Assembly (NCBI GenBank): GCA_013824905.1
Contig: PNOO01000144.1
Coordinates: forward strand, 1 to 6,303
DNA: 6,303 nt
Direction of reading: 5' to 3'
Origin: Syntrophus sp. (in: bacteria)
Lineage (GTDB): Bacteria > Desulfobacterota > Syntrophia > Syntrophales > UBA5619
Shown: piece after piece, positions 1 to 6,303 of the stretch
Position numbering within the stretch: the stretch's first letter is position 1
Layout: each line of letters begins with the position of its first letter
Translations under genes and position numbers: made by a program
The notes under the pieces: model-generated
The model's input: the letters and a program-made list of their open reading frames with translations, nothing else
Told to the model about the DNA's origin: nothing
Database searches by the model: none

Positions 1-3000
1 GGAGCGGCGGCAGTTCATCGAGGAGGCCGCCGGTATCTCCAAGTACAAAAGCAGAAAAGAGTCGGCCACCCGGAAGATGGAAGCGACCCAGCAGAATCTG
101 CTTCGCCTCAATGACATCATCCGTGAGGTCAAGTCCCAGCTGGGAGCTATCTCACGGCAAGCGAAAAAGGCGGAACAGTACAAAGCCCTGAAGAAAGAGG
201 TGAAAGAGTCTGAACTGACCGTCGCCCTCCAGACCTATGCCGACCTCACCGAACGCCGGAAATCGCGGGAGGGGGCAAAAAATTCACTCACGAACGAAGA
301 GCTGAGTGTCCGGACGCGCATGAAGGGTCTCGAAGCCGACCTGGAGGCGTTGAAAGCGGAAGTCCTCGAACAAGAAAACCTCATTTCGGTCCACCAGGAA
401 AAGCTCTACGAGACGAAAAATTCCATCAACATCAAGGAGCAAGGGATCGAATTCTCCCGGCGGAAGGTCGCCGATCTCACTGCCAGAAGACAGAAGGACC
501 TCGAAGAAGGCGATGCCCTGAAGCGAAGGGAGGGAGAAACCGGGGACGAGATCGCCGCCCTCAAAACCGCCGCGGCGGATGCGGAGGAAACGATAGCCGG
601 CCTCCGGAAGAGCGTCGCCGAAAGCGGGCAGACCCTGGACGAGTTCCGGAGGATGGATCGGGCCTGCCGGGAAGAGCAGGAAGAAAAGAAGGTCCAGTAC
701 ATCGATGTCGTAACCGAAAAGGCCAAGCTTAAAAACACGGTGGCAAGCCTCGCCCGGATGATCGAAGACTTTGGAAGACGCGAAGCGCATGAGAACCGGG
801 AGATCGAGGAAAACAGGAAGAGGTCGGCGGAACTCGGTCGCACCCTGGAGAAGCTCCGCTCCGGGCTGGCCGCTGAGGAGGAAAGTTTTGCCGAGCTCGG
901 CGGGAAAAGAGAAGAGATCACCGACGAGCTGGAAAGGGCCCGGGGTGAGCTTGCGGAAACCGACGAGAAAATCGCCGCGCTCCGTGAGGAGAGCAGCCGA
1001 AAGTCATCGCGTCTCGCCTCCCTGAAGGAATTCGATGACAGTTACGCCTGGTGCAACGAAGGCATTAAATCCCTCATGACCGGCGACAAGGGGACAGGCC
1101 GCCAGGACCTCTCCCGCGATCTGTTCCTGGGGCTCGTCGCCGACCATATCCGGGTGCCCCGAGAGTATGAAACCGCCGTCGAAGCGGTCCTCGGCGAGAA
1201 GCTCCAGTATGTCGTGGTGAAAAACCAGACGGACGGGATCCGGGCGATCGATTATCTGAAGAGCTCCTCCCTCGGCAGGGGGAGTTTCGTTCCCCTTGAG
1301 GTCCGGCCCCACACCTCCGCCGGATCCGCATTCGAACACCTCAGGGAAGCGGTGCCGCTGATCGAGCGGATCACCGTCCAGGAGAACTACCAGGCGATCG
1401 TCAATGAACTCCTGGGCGACGTCCTACTCATCCCAAGCCTCGTAAACGGCATCTCCCTCTGGCAGCAGAACGGCTTCCGCGGAACCTTCGTCACACCGGA
1501 GGGGGACATCATCAGTCCGAGCGGTGTCCTGACGGGCGGCAGCGGCAGCGGCGGGGAAAAGAATCTCCTGCGGAACCGGCGTGAAATCAGTGAACTCTCA
1601 GAAGAGGTCGCATCACTGACAGCCGAACTTTTGGAGGAACAGAACAGCCGGAAACAAACCGCCTCCCTGATCGCCCAGTGGGACGAGGAGCTCCTCCGGC
1701 TCCGCTCCCAACTCCACCTTACCGAACTCCGGACCAGCGGTCTCAAGAAAGACCTGGAGCGATACGAAGGGGAACTTCGTCAGGTTGAAGATCGTCTTAA
1801 GATCCTCGTTTTCAACAGGGAGAATATCCGATCGGAGGCGGCCGAAGCGAGGGAGAGAACCACGAAGCATGAGGCAGAGATAAAGACCCTGGAGGGTCGC
1901 GAGGAGACGCTCAACAGAGAAATAACCATCATCCGGGAGAAATGGGATGGGCTTCGGACCGACCTGGAGCAGCAGGAGAAAATCCTCACGGAGCAGAAAA
2001 TCCGGCTGGCCTCCCTGGAAGAAAAGCGCGAGGCCGATCTGAAGACCCTGACACGCCTGGAAACCTCCCTCACCGACCACTCCCGCGAGATCGAGGCCAA
2101 AACCAGGGATGCGGAAGCCTGCGACCGGGAGGCAAAGACACTAGCCACCGAGATCGCTTCCGAGGAGGAGGCCCTTAAGAGGCTCTACGCCGAGTACCAG
2201 GCTCTGGAGTCAGCCCTCTCCGGAAAGAGGAACTCCCATTCGGAGAAGGAGACCCTTCTCAGGGAAGGGGAAGCGGAGATCCGCGACGTCAAGAAGACCC
2301 TGGACAGGCTGATCCATGAAGGAAACGAGCTGGAAGTGGCCTTTCGGGAATGCGCGATGCAGATGGAAAACCTCCGGCAGAATATCCAGGAAAAGTACAC
2401 AATCGACCTCGCCCAGCTCATCACCGGATTCCAGCCGCTTGAACCCGAAGCGATCGAGGAACTCGGTGCAAAGCTGGAAAAAGACCGCCAGGCCATCGAT
2501 AACTTCGGCGAGGTCAACCTCCTGGCCCTGAACGAGCACGAGGAACTCAATACCCGCTACGAGTTCCTCACCGCCCAGGTCGCCGATCTCAACACCTCGC
2601 TTTCGACCCTTCAGACGACGATCACCCGAATCAACGCCATCTCACGGAAACGGTTTGCGGAGACCTTCGCAGGAGTCAACAAGTGCTTCCAGGAGATCTT
2701 CACCCGTCTCTTCCCCGGCGGCCGCGCGGAACTCCGCTTGACCGACGAGAACGACCTCCTCGAGACAGGCGTCGACATCGACATCAGGATCCCCGGGAAG
2801 CGGACCCAGAGTGTCACCCTCCTGTCCGGCGGCGAGAAATCCATGTCGGCGATTGCGCTGATCTTCTCCATCCTCCTCTACCGTCCCGTCCCTTTCCTCC
2901 TCCTGGATGAAGTCGACGCAGCGCTCGACGACGCGAACATCTTGCTCTTCAACCGTCTCGTCAAGGAGACCGTCTGCCACTCCCAGATCCTGGTGATCAC

Positions 3001-3097
3001 GCACAACAAAAAGACGATGGAAATCGCCGACAGCCTCTACGGCGTCACGATGCAAAAACAGGGGGTCTCCTCGCTGGTCTCCGTCAACCTCAGCTGA
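1..3097 (+). CDS. smc: Chromosome segregation protein SMC (5' partial)
   Basis: Structural-maintenance-of-chromosomes ATPase. With ScpA/ScpB the family forms the bacterial condensin that compacts and individualises replicated chromosomes. The frame is open from base 2, giving 1031 visible residues against a usual ~1170-1190, so about 150 residues with Walker A are off the left edge. The fragment opens in the conserved head stretch with IEEAAGISKYK; the ATG at 77 is internal. Visible residues ~30-360 form a Lys/Glu/Arg-rich coiled-coil arm. Residues ~363-517 are the hinge, ending in a Gly-rich segment (VLTGGSGSGG). Residues ~520-890 are the return arm. The C-terminal head has GEVNLLALNE, the ABC signature LLSGGEK (nt ~2819-2839), Walker B with D-loop LLLDEVDAALDD (nt ~2897-2932) and the switch ITHNKKTMEIAD. 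There are no internal stops or frameshifts. Its neighbour ftsY follows after 169 nt, a common pairing. Identification is very secure. Confidence 0.97.
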   Translation, partial: ERRQFIEEAAGISKYKSRKESATRKMEATQQNLLRLNDIIREVKSQLGAISRQAKKAEQYKALKKEVKESELTVALQTYADLTERRKSREGAKNSLTNEELSVRTRMKGLEADLEALKAEVLEQENLISVHQEKLYETKNSINIKEQGIEFSRRKVADLTARRQKDLEEGDALKRREGETGDEIAALKTAAADAEETIAGLRKSVAESGQTLDEFRRMDRACREEQEEKKVQYIDVVTEKAKLKNTVASLARMIEDFGRREAHENREIEENRKRSAELGRTLEKLRSGLAAEEESFAELGGKREEITDELERARGELAETDEKIAALREESSRKSSRLASLKEFDDSYAWCNEGIKSLMTGDKGTGRQDLSRDLFLGLVADHIRVPREYETAVEAVLGEKLQYVVVKNQTDGIRAIDYLKSSSLGRGSFVPLEVRPHTSAGSAFEHLREAVPLIERITVQENYQAIVNELLGDVLLIPSLVNGISLWQQNGFRGTFVTPEGDIISPSGVLTGGSGSGGEKNLLRNRREISELSEEVASLTAELLEEQNSRKQTASLIAQWDEELLRLRSQLHLTELRTSGLKKDLERYEGELRQVEDRLKILVFNRENIRSEAAEARERTTKHEAEIKTLEGREETLNREITIIREKWDGLRTDLEQQEKILTEQKIRLASLEEKREADLKTLTRLETSLTDHSREIEAKTRDAEACDREAKTLATEIASEEEALKRLYAEYQALESALSGKRNSHSEKETLLREGEAEIRDVKKTLDRLIHEGNELEVAFRECAMQMENLRQNIQEKYTIDLAQLITGFQPLEPEAIEELGAKLEKDRQAIDNFGEVNLLALNEHEELNTRYEFLTAQVADLNTSLSTLQTTITRINAISRKRFAETFAGVNKCFQEIFTRLFPGGRAELRLTDENDLLETGVDIDIRIPGKRTQSVTLLSGGEKSMSAIALIFSILLYRPVPFLLLDEVDAALDDANILLFNRLVKETVCHSQILVITHNKKTMEIADSLYGVTMQKQGVSSLVSVNLS

Positions 3098-3157
3098 CAC
3101 CCTTGCCTCCGATGCTTTTCTTGCAAAACCGCCCTTGCTTTTTTCCGGAACATCGTC

Positions 3158-3187
3158 TTTACATCGGCATGCAAAAATGGTTATAAG
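3158..3187 (+). promoter_or_regulatory. Candidate sigma70-type promoter for ftsY
   Basis: A -35-like TTTACA (3158-3163) and a -10-like TATAAG (3182-3187) are separated by 18 nt. Each box matches the E. coli consensus at five of six positions. Transcription would begin near 3194, giving a leader of about 70 nt before the ftsY ATG. The local sequence is AT-richer than the flanking genes. A GCATGC palindrome (3167-3172) lies in the spacer between the boxes. This would let ftsY be transcribed independently of smc. The call rests on pattern match only. Confidence 0.45.
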
Positions 3188-3254
3188 GATTCGCGCACCG
3201 GCGCCTCTTTTCCACATCCCTAGAGGAAGAAGCGCGGAGGGAAAATACACTAGC

Positions 3255-3259
3255 AGGGA
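3255..3259 (+). promoter_or_regulatory. Shine-Dalgarno of ftsY
   Basis: AGGGA lies 7 nt before the ATG at 3267. The match is partial but correctly spaced, and it helps choose this start. A stronger purine block, GGAGGG (3236-3241), lies further upstream, but no start codon follows it at a usable distance. Confidence 0.45.
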
Positions 3260-3266
3260 CGGATTC

Positions 3267-4208
3267 ATGGATCAGGATGACAAAAGGGGATTCCTCGACC
3301 GGTTGAAATCGGGGCTCGCCAAGACCAGGAAGCTCCTCCTTACGGACGTCGACGACATCATTTTGGGAAGCAAGGAGATCGATCAGGCGCTCTTCGATGA
3401 ATTGGAAGAGGCCCTGATCATGGCCGATGTGGGACCGGTCTTCACCGGAGAACTCATCTCGTCGCTGAAAGACAGGGTCCGGCGGAAGGAACTCGGCAGC
3501 CCGGAGATCCTCAGAAGGGTCCTTAGGGAGACGATGCGGGAAATTCTCCTCAGGAACGAGGCCCCTTTCCGAATTCCGCCCGGTGAGATCCATACGATAA
3601 TGATCGTCGGGGTGAATGGTACGGGAAAGACGACGACGATCGCAAAACTGGCCCATCAATTGAAGGCAGAGGGGCATGCGGTGACGCTTGTCGCCGCCGA
3701 TACGTTTCGCGCAGCGGCCATCGAGCAGCTCGAGGCGTGGGCGAAGCGGGTGAAGGTCCCGCTGATCCGCCAGGCGTCGAACGCCGACCCCGCCGCTGTT
3801 GTCTTTGACGCCATCCGCACAGTAAAGGCCGGCCGGAAAGGGGTTGTCATCATCGACACTGCCGGGCGACTCCACACAAAGGTCAACCTGATGGAGGAAC
3901 TCAAGAAGATGAGACGGATCATGGGGCGGGAACTCCCCGGCGCGCCGCATGAAGTCCTCCTCGTCCTGGATGCGACCACCGGTCAGAATGCCATCGCCCA
4001 GGCGCGGATGTTCAAGGACGAGATCGGCGTCACAGGCCTCATCCTGACGAAGCTGGACGGGACCGCGAAAGGGGGCGTGGTCGTCCGAATCGCCAAGGAA
4101 TTGAACATTCCGCTCCGCTACATCGGGGTGGGCGAGCAGTTGGAAGATCTCAGGCCCTTCCGGGCCGAGGAGTTCGTAGAGGCCCTCTTCGCGCAGAACG
4201 ACCGCTGA
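3267..4208 (+). CDS. ftsY: Signal recognition particle receptor FtsY (SRP GTPase)
   Basis: Membrane-associated SRP receptor. It pairs with Ffh and uses a mutual GTPase cycle to deliver ribosome-nascent chain complexes to the Sec translocon. From the ATG at 3267 it has 313 residues. It begins with the amphipathic GFLDRLKSGLAKTRK helix typical of the start of the FtsY N domain. Then come the P-loop GVNGTGKTTT (115-124), DTFRAAAIEQL (from 145), DTAGRLH (197-203), DATTGQNA, TKLDGTAKGG (from 261) and the closing GVGEQLEDLRPF (287-298). Ffh is excluded because no Met-rich M domain follows the NG domain. There is no long acidic A domain, so this is the short form. The frame extends 44 codons further upstream, but that part (SSLHRHAKMV and on) resembles no FtsY and would contain the promoter candidate, so it was left out. 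The Shine-Dalgarno is modest. Start choice is likely; function is very secure. Confidence 0.96.
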   Translation: MDQDDKRGFLDRLKSGLAKTRKLLLTDVDDIILGSKEIDQALFDELEEALIMADVGPVFTGELISSLKDRVRRKELGSPEILRRVLRETMREILLRNEAPFRIPPGEIHTIMIVGVNGTGKTTTIAKLAHQLKAEGHAVTLVAADTFRAAAIEQLEAWAKRVKVPLIRQASNADPAAVVFDAIRTVKAGRKGVVIIDTAGRLHTKVNLMEELKKMRRIMGRELPGAPHEVLLVLDATTGQNAIAQARMFKDEIGVTGLILTKLDGTAKGGVVVRIAKELNIPLRYIGVGEQLEDLRPFRAEEFVEALFAQNDR

Positions 4209-4316
4209 AATGAACCGGCGCTTTACCGGGAGGCGGATCGGATGTGGACAAGGGATCACCGGATGAGACCGAGGGGCGTCCCCCGCGGCGTGCGAAGGAT
4301 GACGCCAGGATGAAGG

Positions 4317-4350
4317 ATTCTCTCCGGGCAAAGCGGGCTTCGGAGAAAAT
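4317..4350 (+). promoter_or_regulatory. Imperfect hairpin upstream of the phosphatase gene
   Basis: A 10-nt arm (4317-4326) pairs with 4341-4350 with a single C/A mismatch, leaving an uninterrupted 6-bp TCTCCG/CGGAGA core around a 14-nt loop. The loop holds a further AAG/CTT pairing. No T-run follows on either strand, so it is not a standard intrinsic terminator. It starts 3 nt after the stop of the 23-codon frame and ends about 18 nt before the phosphatase Shine-Dalgarno. A leader or attenuator role is speculative. Confidence 0.3.
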
Positions 4351-4367
4351 GACGCTATAAGATCAAA

Positions 4368-4373
4368 GAGGGA
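4368..4373 (+). promoter_or_regulatory. Shine-Dalgarno supporting the TTG start
   Basis: GAGGGA within the purine stretch AAAGAGGGA lies 7 nt before the TTG at 4381. It decides the start: no ATG or GTG exists in this frame between the upstream stop TGA (4300-4302) and the conserved GDIHG motif, so TTG is the only standard option. Confidence 0.65.
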
Positions 4374-4380
4374 TTTTACT

Positions 4381-5025
4381 TTGACGGGCAGGATACTGAC
4401 CATCGGCGATATTCACGGTTGCAACAGTCTTCTAAAGCGGCTCCTTGACCGAATCAGAATCGATCCGCTCGCCGACACCCTCATCTTCATCGGCGATTAC
4501 CTCGACCGCGGCCCCGAAGTCCGGGAGGTCATCGACACCCTCCTCGACCTGAAAGAGACCTGCACGAATCTGATCTGTCTTAAGGGAAACCACGAGTCGA
4601 TGTTCCTCAATTACTATCTGGAGGGGCGGGACGAGGAGCTCTATATGATCAATGGAGGCCAAAGCACCCTTGATTCCTACGGCATCTCCCTCGACGAAGC
4701 CAGGAAAGGGAAAGGCTTTCCGGAAAATCACCTCCGCTTCCTCACCTCCTTGCCCCTCTGTCATGAAACCGACGAGTACTGTTTTGTCCACGCGGGGCTC
4801 AGGCCGGGTATCGCCCTCGCCGATCAGTCGTCGGAGGATCTGCTCTGGATCCGTCGCGAGTTCATCGACACAGGCTGGGATTTCGGCCGGACCGTCGTCT
4901 TCGGCCACACCCCCCTCTCCAAACCTCTCCTCGAAAAGGACAAGATTGGCATCGACACGGGGGCGGTCTACGGCGGGCGCCTTACCTGCATCGAACTCCC
5001 TGCCCGGAGGATCACCCAGGTTTGA
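4381..5025 (+). CDS. PPP-family metallophosphatase, probable Ser/Thr protein phosphatase
   Basis: A 214-residue single-domain calcineurin-like phosphoesterase of the bacterial PPP branch (PrpA/PrpB and lambda-phosphatase type, related to ApaH). Members use a bimetal centre to hydrolyse phosphate monoesters on proteins, and some act on other phosphoesters. The full motif set is present: GDIHG (9-13), GDYLDRG (38-44), GNHE (69-72), FVHAG (His137) and FGHTP (His176). By family comparison the metal ligands are Asp10, His12, Asp39, Asn70, His137 and His176, with His71 catalytic. NGGQSTLDSYG (91-101) and LLWIRREF (154-161) are typical of this branch. There is no signal peptide or membrane segment, so it should be cytoplasmic. 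It starts at TTG with a good Shine-Dalgarno, which often means modest expression. It follows ftsY by 172 nt on the same strand and converges on the cyclase gene. The substrate cannot be told from sequence; Ap4A hydrolase activity is a less likely alternative. Confidence 0.9.
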   Translation: MTGRILTIGDIHGCNSLLKRLLDRIRIDPLADTLIFIGDYLDRGPEVREVIDTLLDLKETCTNLICLKGNHESMFLNYYLEGRDEELYMINGGQSTLDSYGISLDEARKGKGFPENHLRFLTSLPLCHETDEYCFVHAGLRPGIALADQSSEDLLWIRREFIDTGWDFGRTVVFGHTPLSKPLLEKDKIGIDTGAVYGGRLTCIELPARRITQV

Positions 5026-5082
5026 GGACCGGGCCTCCCTGCTCCCGACCCGTGCGCCGCCAGTGATGATTTTTTTAAAACC
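5026..5082. terminator. Convergent intergenic gap with T7/A4 tract, possible weak terminator
   Basis: A 57-nt gap separates two convergent stop codons. It ends in T7 (5070-5076) followed by A4 (5077-5080). Upstream, CGGG (5030-5033) could pair with CCCG (5044-5047), or GAGG (5024-5027) with CCTC (5034-5037). Both stems are only 4 bp and lie more than 20 nt from the T-run, so this is not a clean intrinsic terminator. Convergence makes some termination here expected, but the sequence evidence is weak. Confidence 0.2.
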
Positions 5083-6303
5083 TCATTTGGTCGTAACGGC
5101 CCATACGCCGTTCCAACCTTCCGGCGGCTGCTCGATCAGTGAACGGCATTTCCCGGCGTAGGCAAGGGCGGCGCGGTCCCGGTCCCCAAGAACGGCGAAA
5201 ATCGTCCGGGCTTTGTCGAACCGGCCTTGATAAAATTCCCCCAGCCCTTCGGCGAAGATCCTGAGATCTTCTTTGCGGGAGGCGTACTCGGCGGGAGACA
5301 TCGGTTCATAGATCGTCACAGGTTCCCTGCGCCCTACGACGGAAACCCGGGAGAGTTCGCGAACGGGAAAGGTCCCGGCGAGGAGTTCCAGCGTCGCCTT
5401 TGATATGATGGTATAGGTCCCGAACTGCTTGTTGATCCCCTCCAGGCGGGAGGCCAGATTGACGGCGTCGCCGAGCATCGTGTAATCGAAACGGGTATGG
5501 GAACCCATGTTTCCGACCACCGCCGGTCCGCTGTTGATCCCGATGCGCATGCGAAGATCCTTGCCGATACGCTCTCGGAAAGCGGGCCTCATCCCGGCCA
5601 GTTTCTCCTGGCAGCGCAGGGCCGCCCGGACGCAACGCTCGGCGTGGTCGGTCTGCTGCAGCGGGGCGTTCCAGAAGGCGATGATGGCGTCTCCTTCATA
5701 CTTGTCGACGGTCCCCCCCTCTTCATGGATGATGTCGGTCATCGCCGACAGATAGTCATTGAGCAGGGCGGTCAACGCCTCCGGCTCCAGCCCTTCGGAG
5801 ATGCCCGTAAATCCCTCAAGATCCGAAAAAAAGATGGAGAGCTGGCGTCTCTCGCCGCCGAGTTTCAGGCGCTCCGGATATCGGATGAGCTCTTCGATGA
5901 CCGCCGGGCTCAGGTATTGTTGAAATGCATTTTTGATGAAGTGTTTCTGCCTTCCTTCGGTCGTATAGTAAATCACGCCGGCGCTGAACAGCGTGACGGC
6001 AACGCCGGCCTCCTGGACGACCAGCGGGAGCCAGAATCCCGCCCGGTAGGCGGCTGCGGCCAAGAGGGCGGGCAGCAGAAGGAAGAAACCATACGCGAGC
6101 AGGCTCTGGAAGATGCCGGAGACACGCGCGGTCCCGATCCCGGCGAAAAGGGTCAAAAGGAGGGTCACTGCCAGGAGAAGCGCGTTCGGCGCCGGCCGGA
6201 TGAAATCGTCGGAAAGGAGGTTGTCCAGCGCCGTTGCATAAATTTCAACGCCCGGATAGATTCCGGAAACGGGTGTCGGACGCAGATCGAACAGACCCGG
6301 CGC
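5083..6303 (-). CDS. CHASE2-domain class III adenylate cyclase (5' partial)
   Basis: Membrane sensor-cyclase predicted to make cAMP from ATP. The frame is open to the right edge, giving 406 visible residues; the GTG at 6168 is internal, because codons beyond it read as the end of a CHASE2 extracytoplasmic sensor (FDLRPTPVSGIYPGVEIYA). Hydrophobic segments at visible residues ~40-58, ~65-86 and ~90-113 match the three helices that usually follow CHASE2. The catalytic domain runs from ~150 to ~335. By class III comparison, metal-binding Asp161 (FFSDLEGFT) and Asp205 (KYEGDAIIAF), purine-selecting Lys201 and Thr275, and transition-state Asn282 and Arg286 (GDAVNLASR) are all present. The Lys/Thr pair favours ATP over GTP and resembles class IIIb. 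The last ~65 residues form a short helical, TPR-like extension ending WNGVWAVTTK, as in other CHASE2 cyclases. The N-terminal membrane anchor and most of CHASE2 lie beyond the window. The gene converges on the phosphatase; its promoter is not visible. Confidence 0.94.
   Translation of the reverse strand, partial: APGLFDLRPTPVSGIYPGVEIYATALDNLLSDDFIRPAPNALLLAVTLLLTLFAGIGTARVSGIFQSLLAYGFFLLLPALLAAAAYRAGFWLPLVVQEAGVAVTLFSAGVIYYTTEGRQKHFIKNAFQQYLSPAVIEELIRYPERLKLGGERRQLSIFFSDLEGFTGISEGLEPEALTALLNDYLSAMTDIIHEEGGTVDKYEGDAIIAFWNAPLQQTDHAERCVRAALRCQEKLAGMRPAFRERIGKDLRMRIGINSGPAVVGNMGSHTRFDYTMLGDAVNLASRLEGINKQFGTYTIISKATLELLAGTFPVRELSRVSVVGRREPVTIYEPMSPAEYASRKEDLRIFAEGLGEFYQGRFDKARTIFAVLGDRDRAALAYAGKCRSLIEQPPEGWNGVWAVTTK

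Larger units (their letters stand above)
3098..3266. other. smc-ftsY intergenic spacer
   Basis: This 169-nt non-coding stretch lies between the smc stop and the chosen ftsY start. It holds a T6 run (3139-3144) preceded only by a 4-bp GCAA/TTGC stem (3123-3126 with 3135-3138), too weak to call a terminator. It also holds a sigma70-like promoter candidate (3158-3187) and a modest Shine-Dalgarno. A 6-bp inverted repeat, CCGATG (3109-3114) and CATCGG (3162-3167), has its right arm overlapping the -35 box; at 47 nt spacing it may be chance. The ftsY frame is open through part of this spacer, but that stretch is not believed to be coding. Confidence 0.6.
4209..4380. other. ftsY-phosphatase spacer with two micro-ORFs and a hairpin
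   Basis: This 172-nt spacer contains no recognised gene. It has purine-rich GGATG motifs at four irregular places (starting 4240, 4261, 4298 and 4308) and a small GGGG-CGT-CCCC stem-loop (4273-4283). A 23-codon frame (4242-4313) follows GGGAGG (4228-4233) at 8 nt spacing and encodes an Arg-rich peptide starting MWTRDHRMR. A 16-codon frame (4310-4360) overlaps its stop by ATGA and encodes MKDSLRAKRASEKMTL. An imperfect inverted repeat occupies 4317-4350. These could be a translated leader, or chance in a purine-rich stretch; no homology is recognised. A TATAAG at 4356-4361 has no -35 partner. Confidence 0.5.

Noticed and set aside
77..79. ATG at 77 as the smc start
   Set aside because: The 25 codons before it encode conserved SMC head sequence (IEEAAGISKYK), so the gene begins off the window.
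3123..3144. Intrinsic terminator after smc
   Set aside because: The T6 run is preceded by only a 4-bp GCAA/TTGC stem with an 8-nt loop, which is too unstable to support the call.
2642..3268. 208-codon minus-strand frame opposite the smc 3' end and spacer
   Set aside because: It is a mirror of the conserved SMC head coding sequence, with low-complexity Asp/Glu/Val content and no family resemblance.
4273..4283. GGGG-CGT-CCCC stem-loop as a terminator after ftsY
   Set aside because: The 4-bp stem has a 3-nt loop and no following T-run; it is likely just a GC-rich segment.
4356..4361. TATAAG as a -10 box for the phosphatase
   Set aside because: There is no -35-like hexamer at 16-18 nt, and the predicted start of transcription would fall in the Shine-Dalgarno.
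3159..4403. 414-codon open frame on the minus strand, opposite ftsY
   Set aside because: It fully overlaps a certain ftsY, its translation is Arg/Pro/His/Asp-rich with no recognisable domain, and long antisense frames are expected opposite GC-rich genes.

Overview
The window is a GC-rich, densely coded bacterial chromosomal segment with four protein genes. The first (smc) is cut by the left edge and the last (a CHASE2 adenylate cyclase) by the right edge. The smc-ftsY order, the wording of the SMC head and hinge, the short FtsY without an acidic N-terminal domain, and a CHASE2-type cyclase fit a deltaproteobacterial (Desulfobacterota-like) genome. That placement is inference from family resemblance, because no rRNA or other taxonomic marker is present. 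I see no mobile element, CRISPR array, tRNA or rRNA.

Left part (1-3097, +): the SMC chromosome-condensation ATPase without its first ~150 residues, so the Walker A half of the head lies off the window. Both coiled-coil arms, the hinge and the C-terminal head with signature motif, Walker B, D-loop and His-switch are intact. After a 169-nt spacer with a good sigma70-like promoter candidate comes ftsY (3267-4208, +), the SRP receptor GTPase, with all G motifs intact. A 172-nt spacer (4209-4380) follows. It has no recognisable gene but holds two tiny overlapping reading frames and an imperfect hairpin. A PPP-family metallophosphatase begins at a TTG codon at 4381 and ends at 5025 (+).

Right part (5083-6303, -): a membrane class III adenylate cyclase, convergent with the phosphatase across a 57-nt gap. 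Its reading frame stays open to the right edge, where it reads as the end of a CHASE2 sensor domain, followed by transmembrane helices, the catalytic domain and a C-terminal extension.

The first two genes are core housekeeping (chromosome organisation and co-translational membrane targeting), linked as in many bacteria. The last two are signalling enzymes (predicted phosphoprotein phosphatase and cAMP synthesis), but convergent orientation argues against one operon. The window is mostly ordinary. The least explained part is the ftsY-phosphatase spacer.
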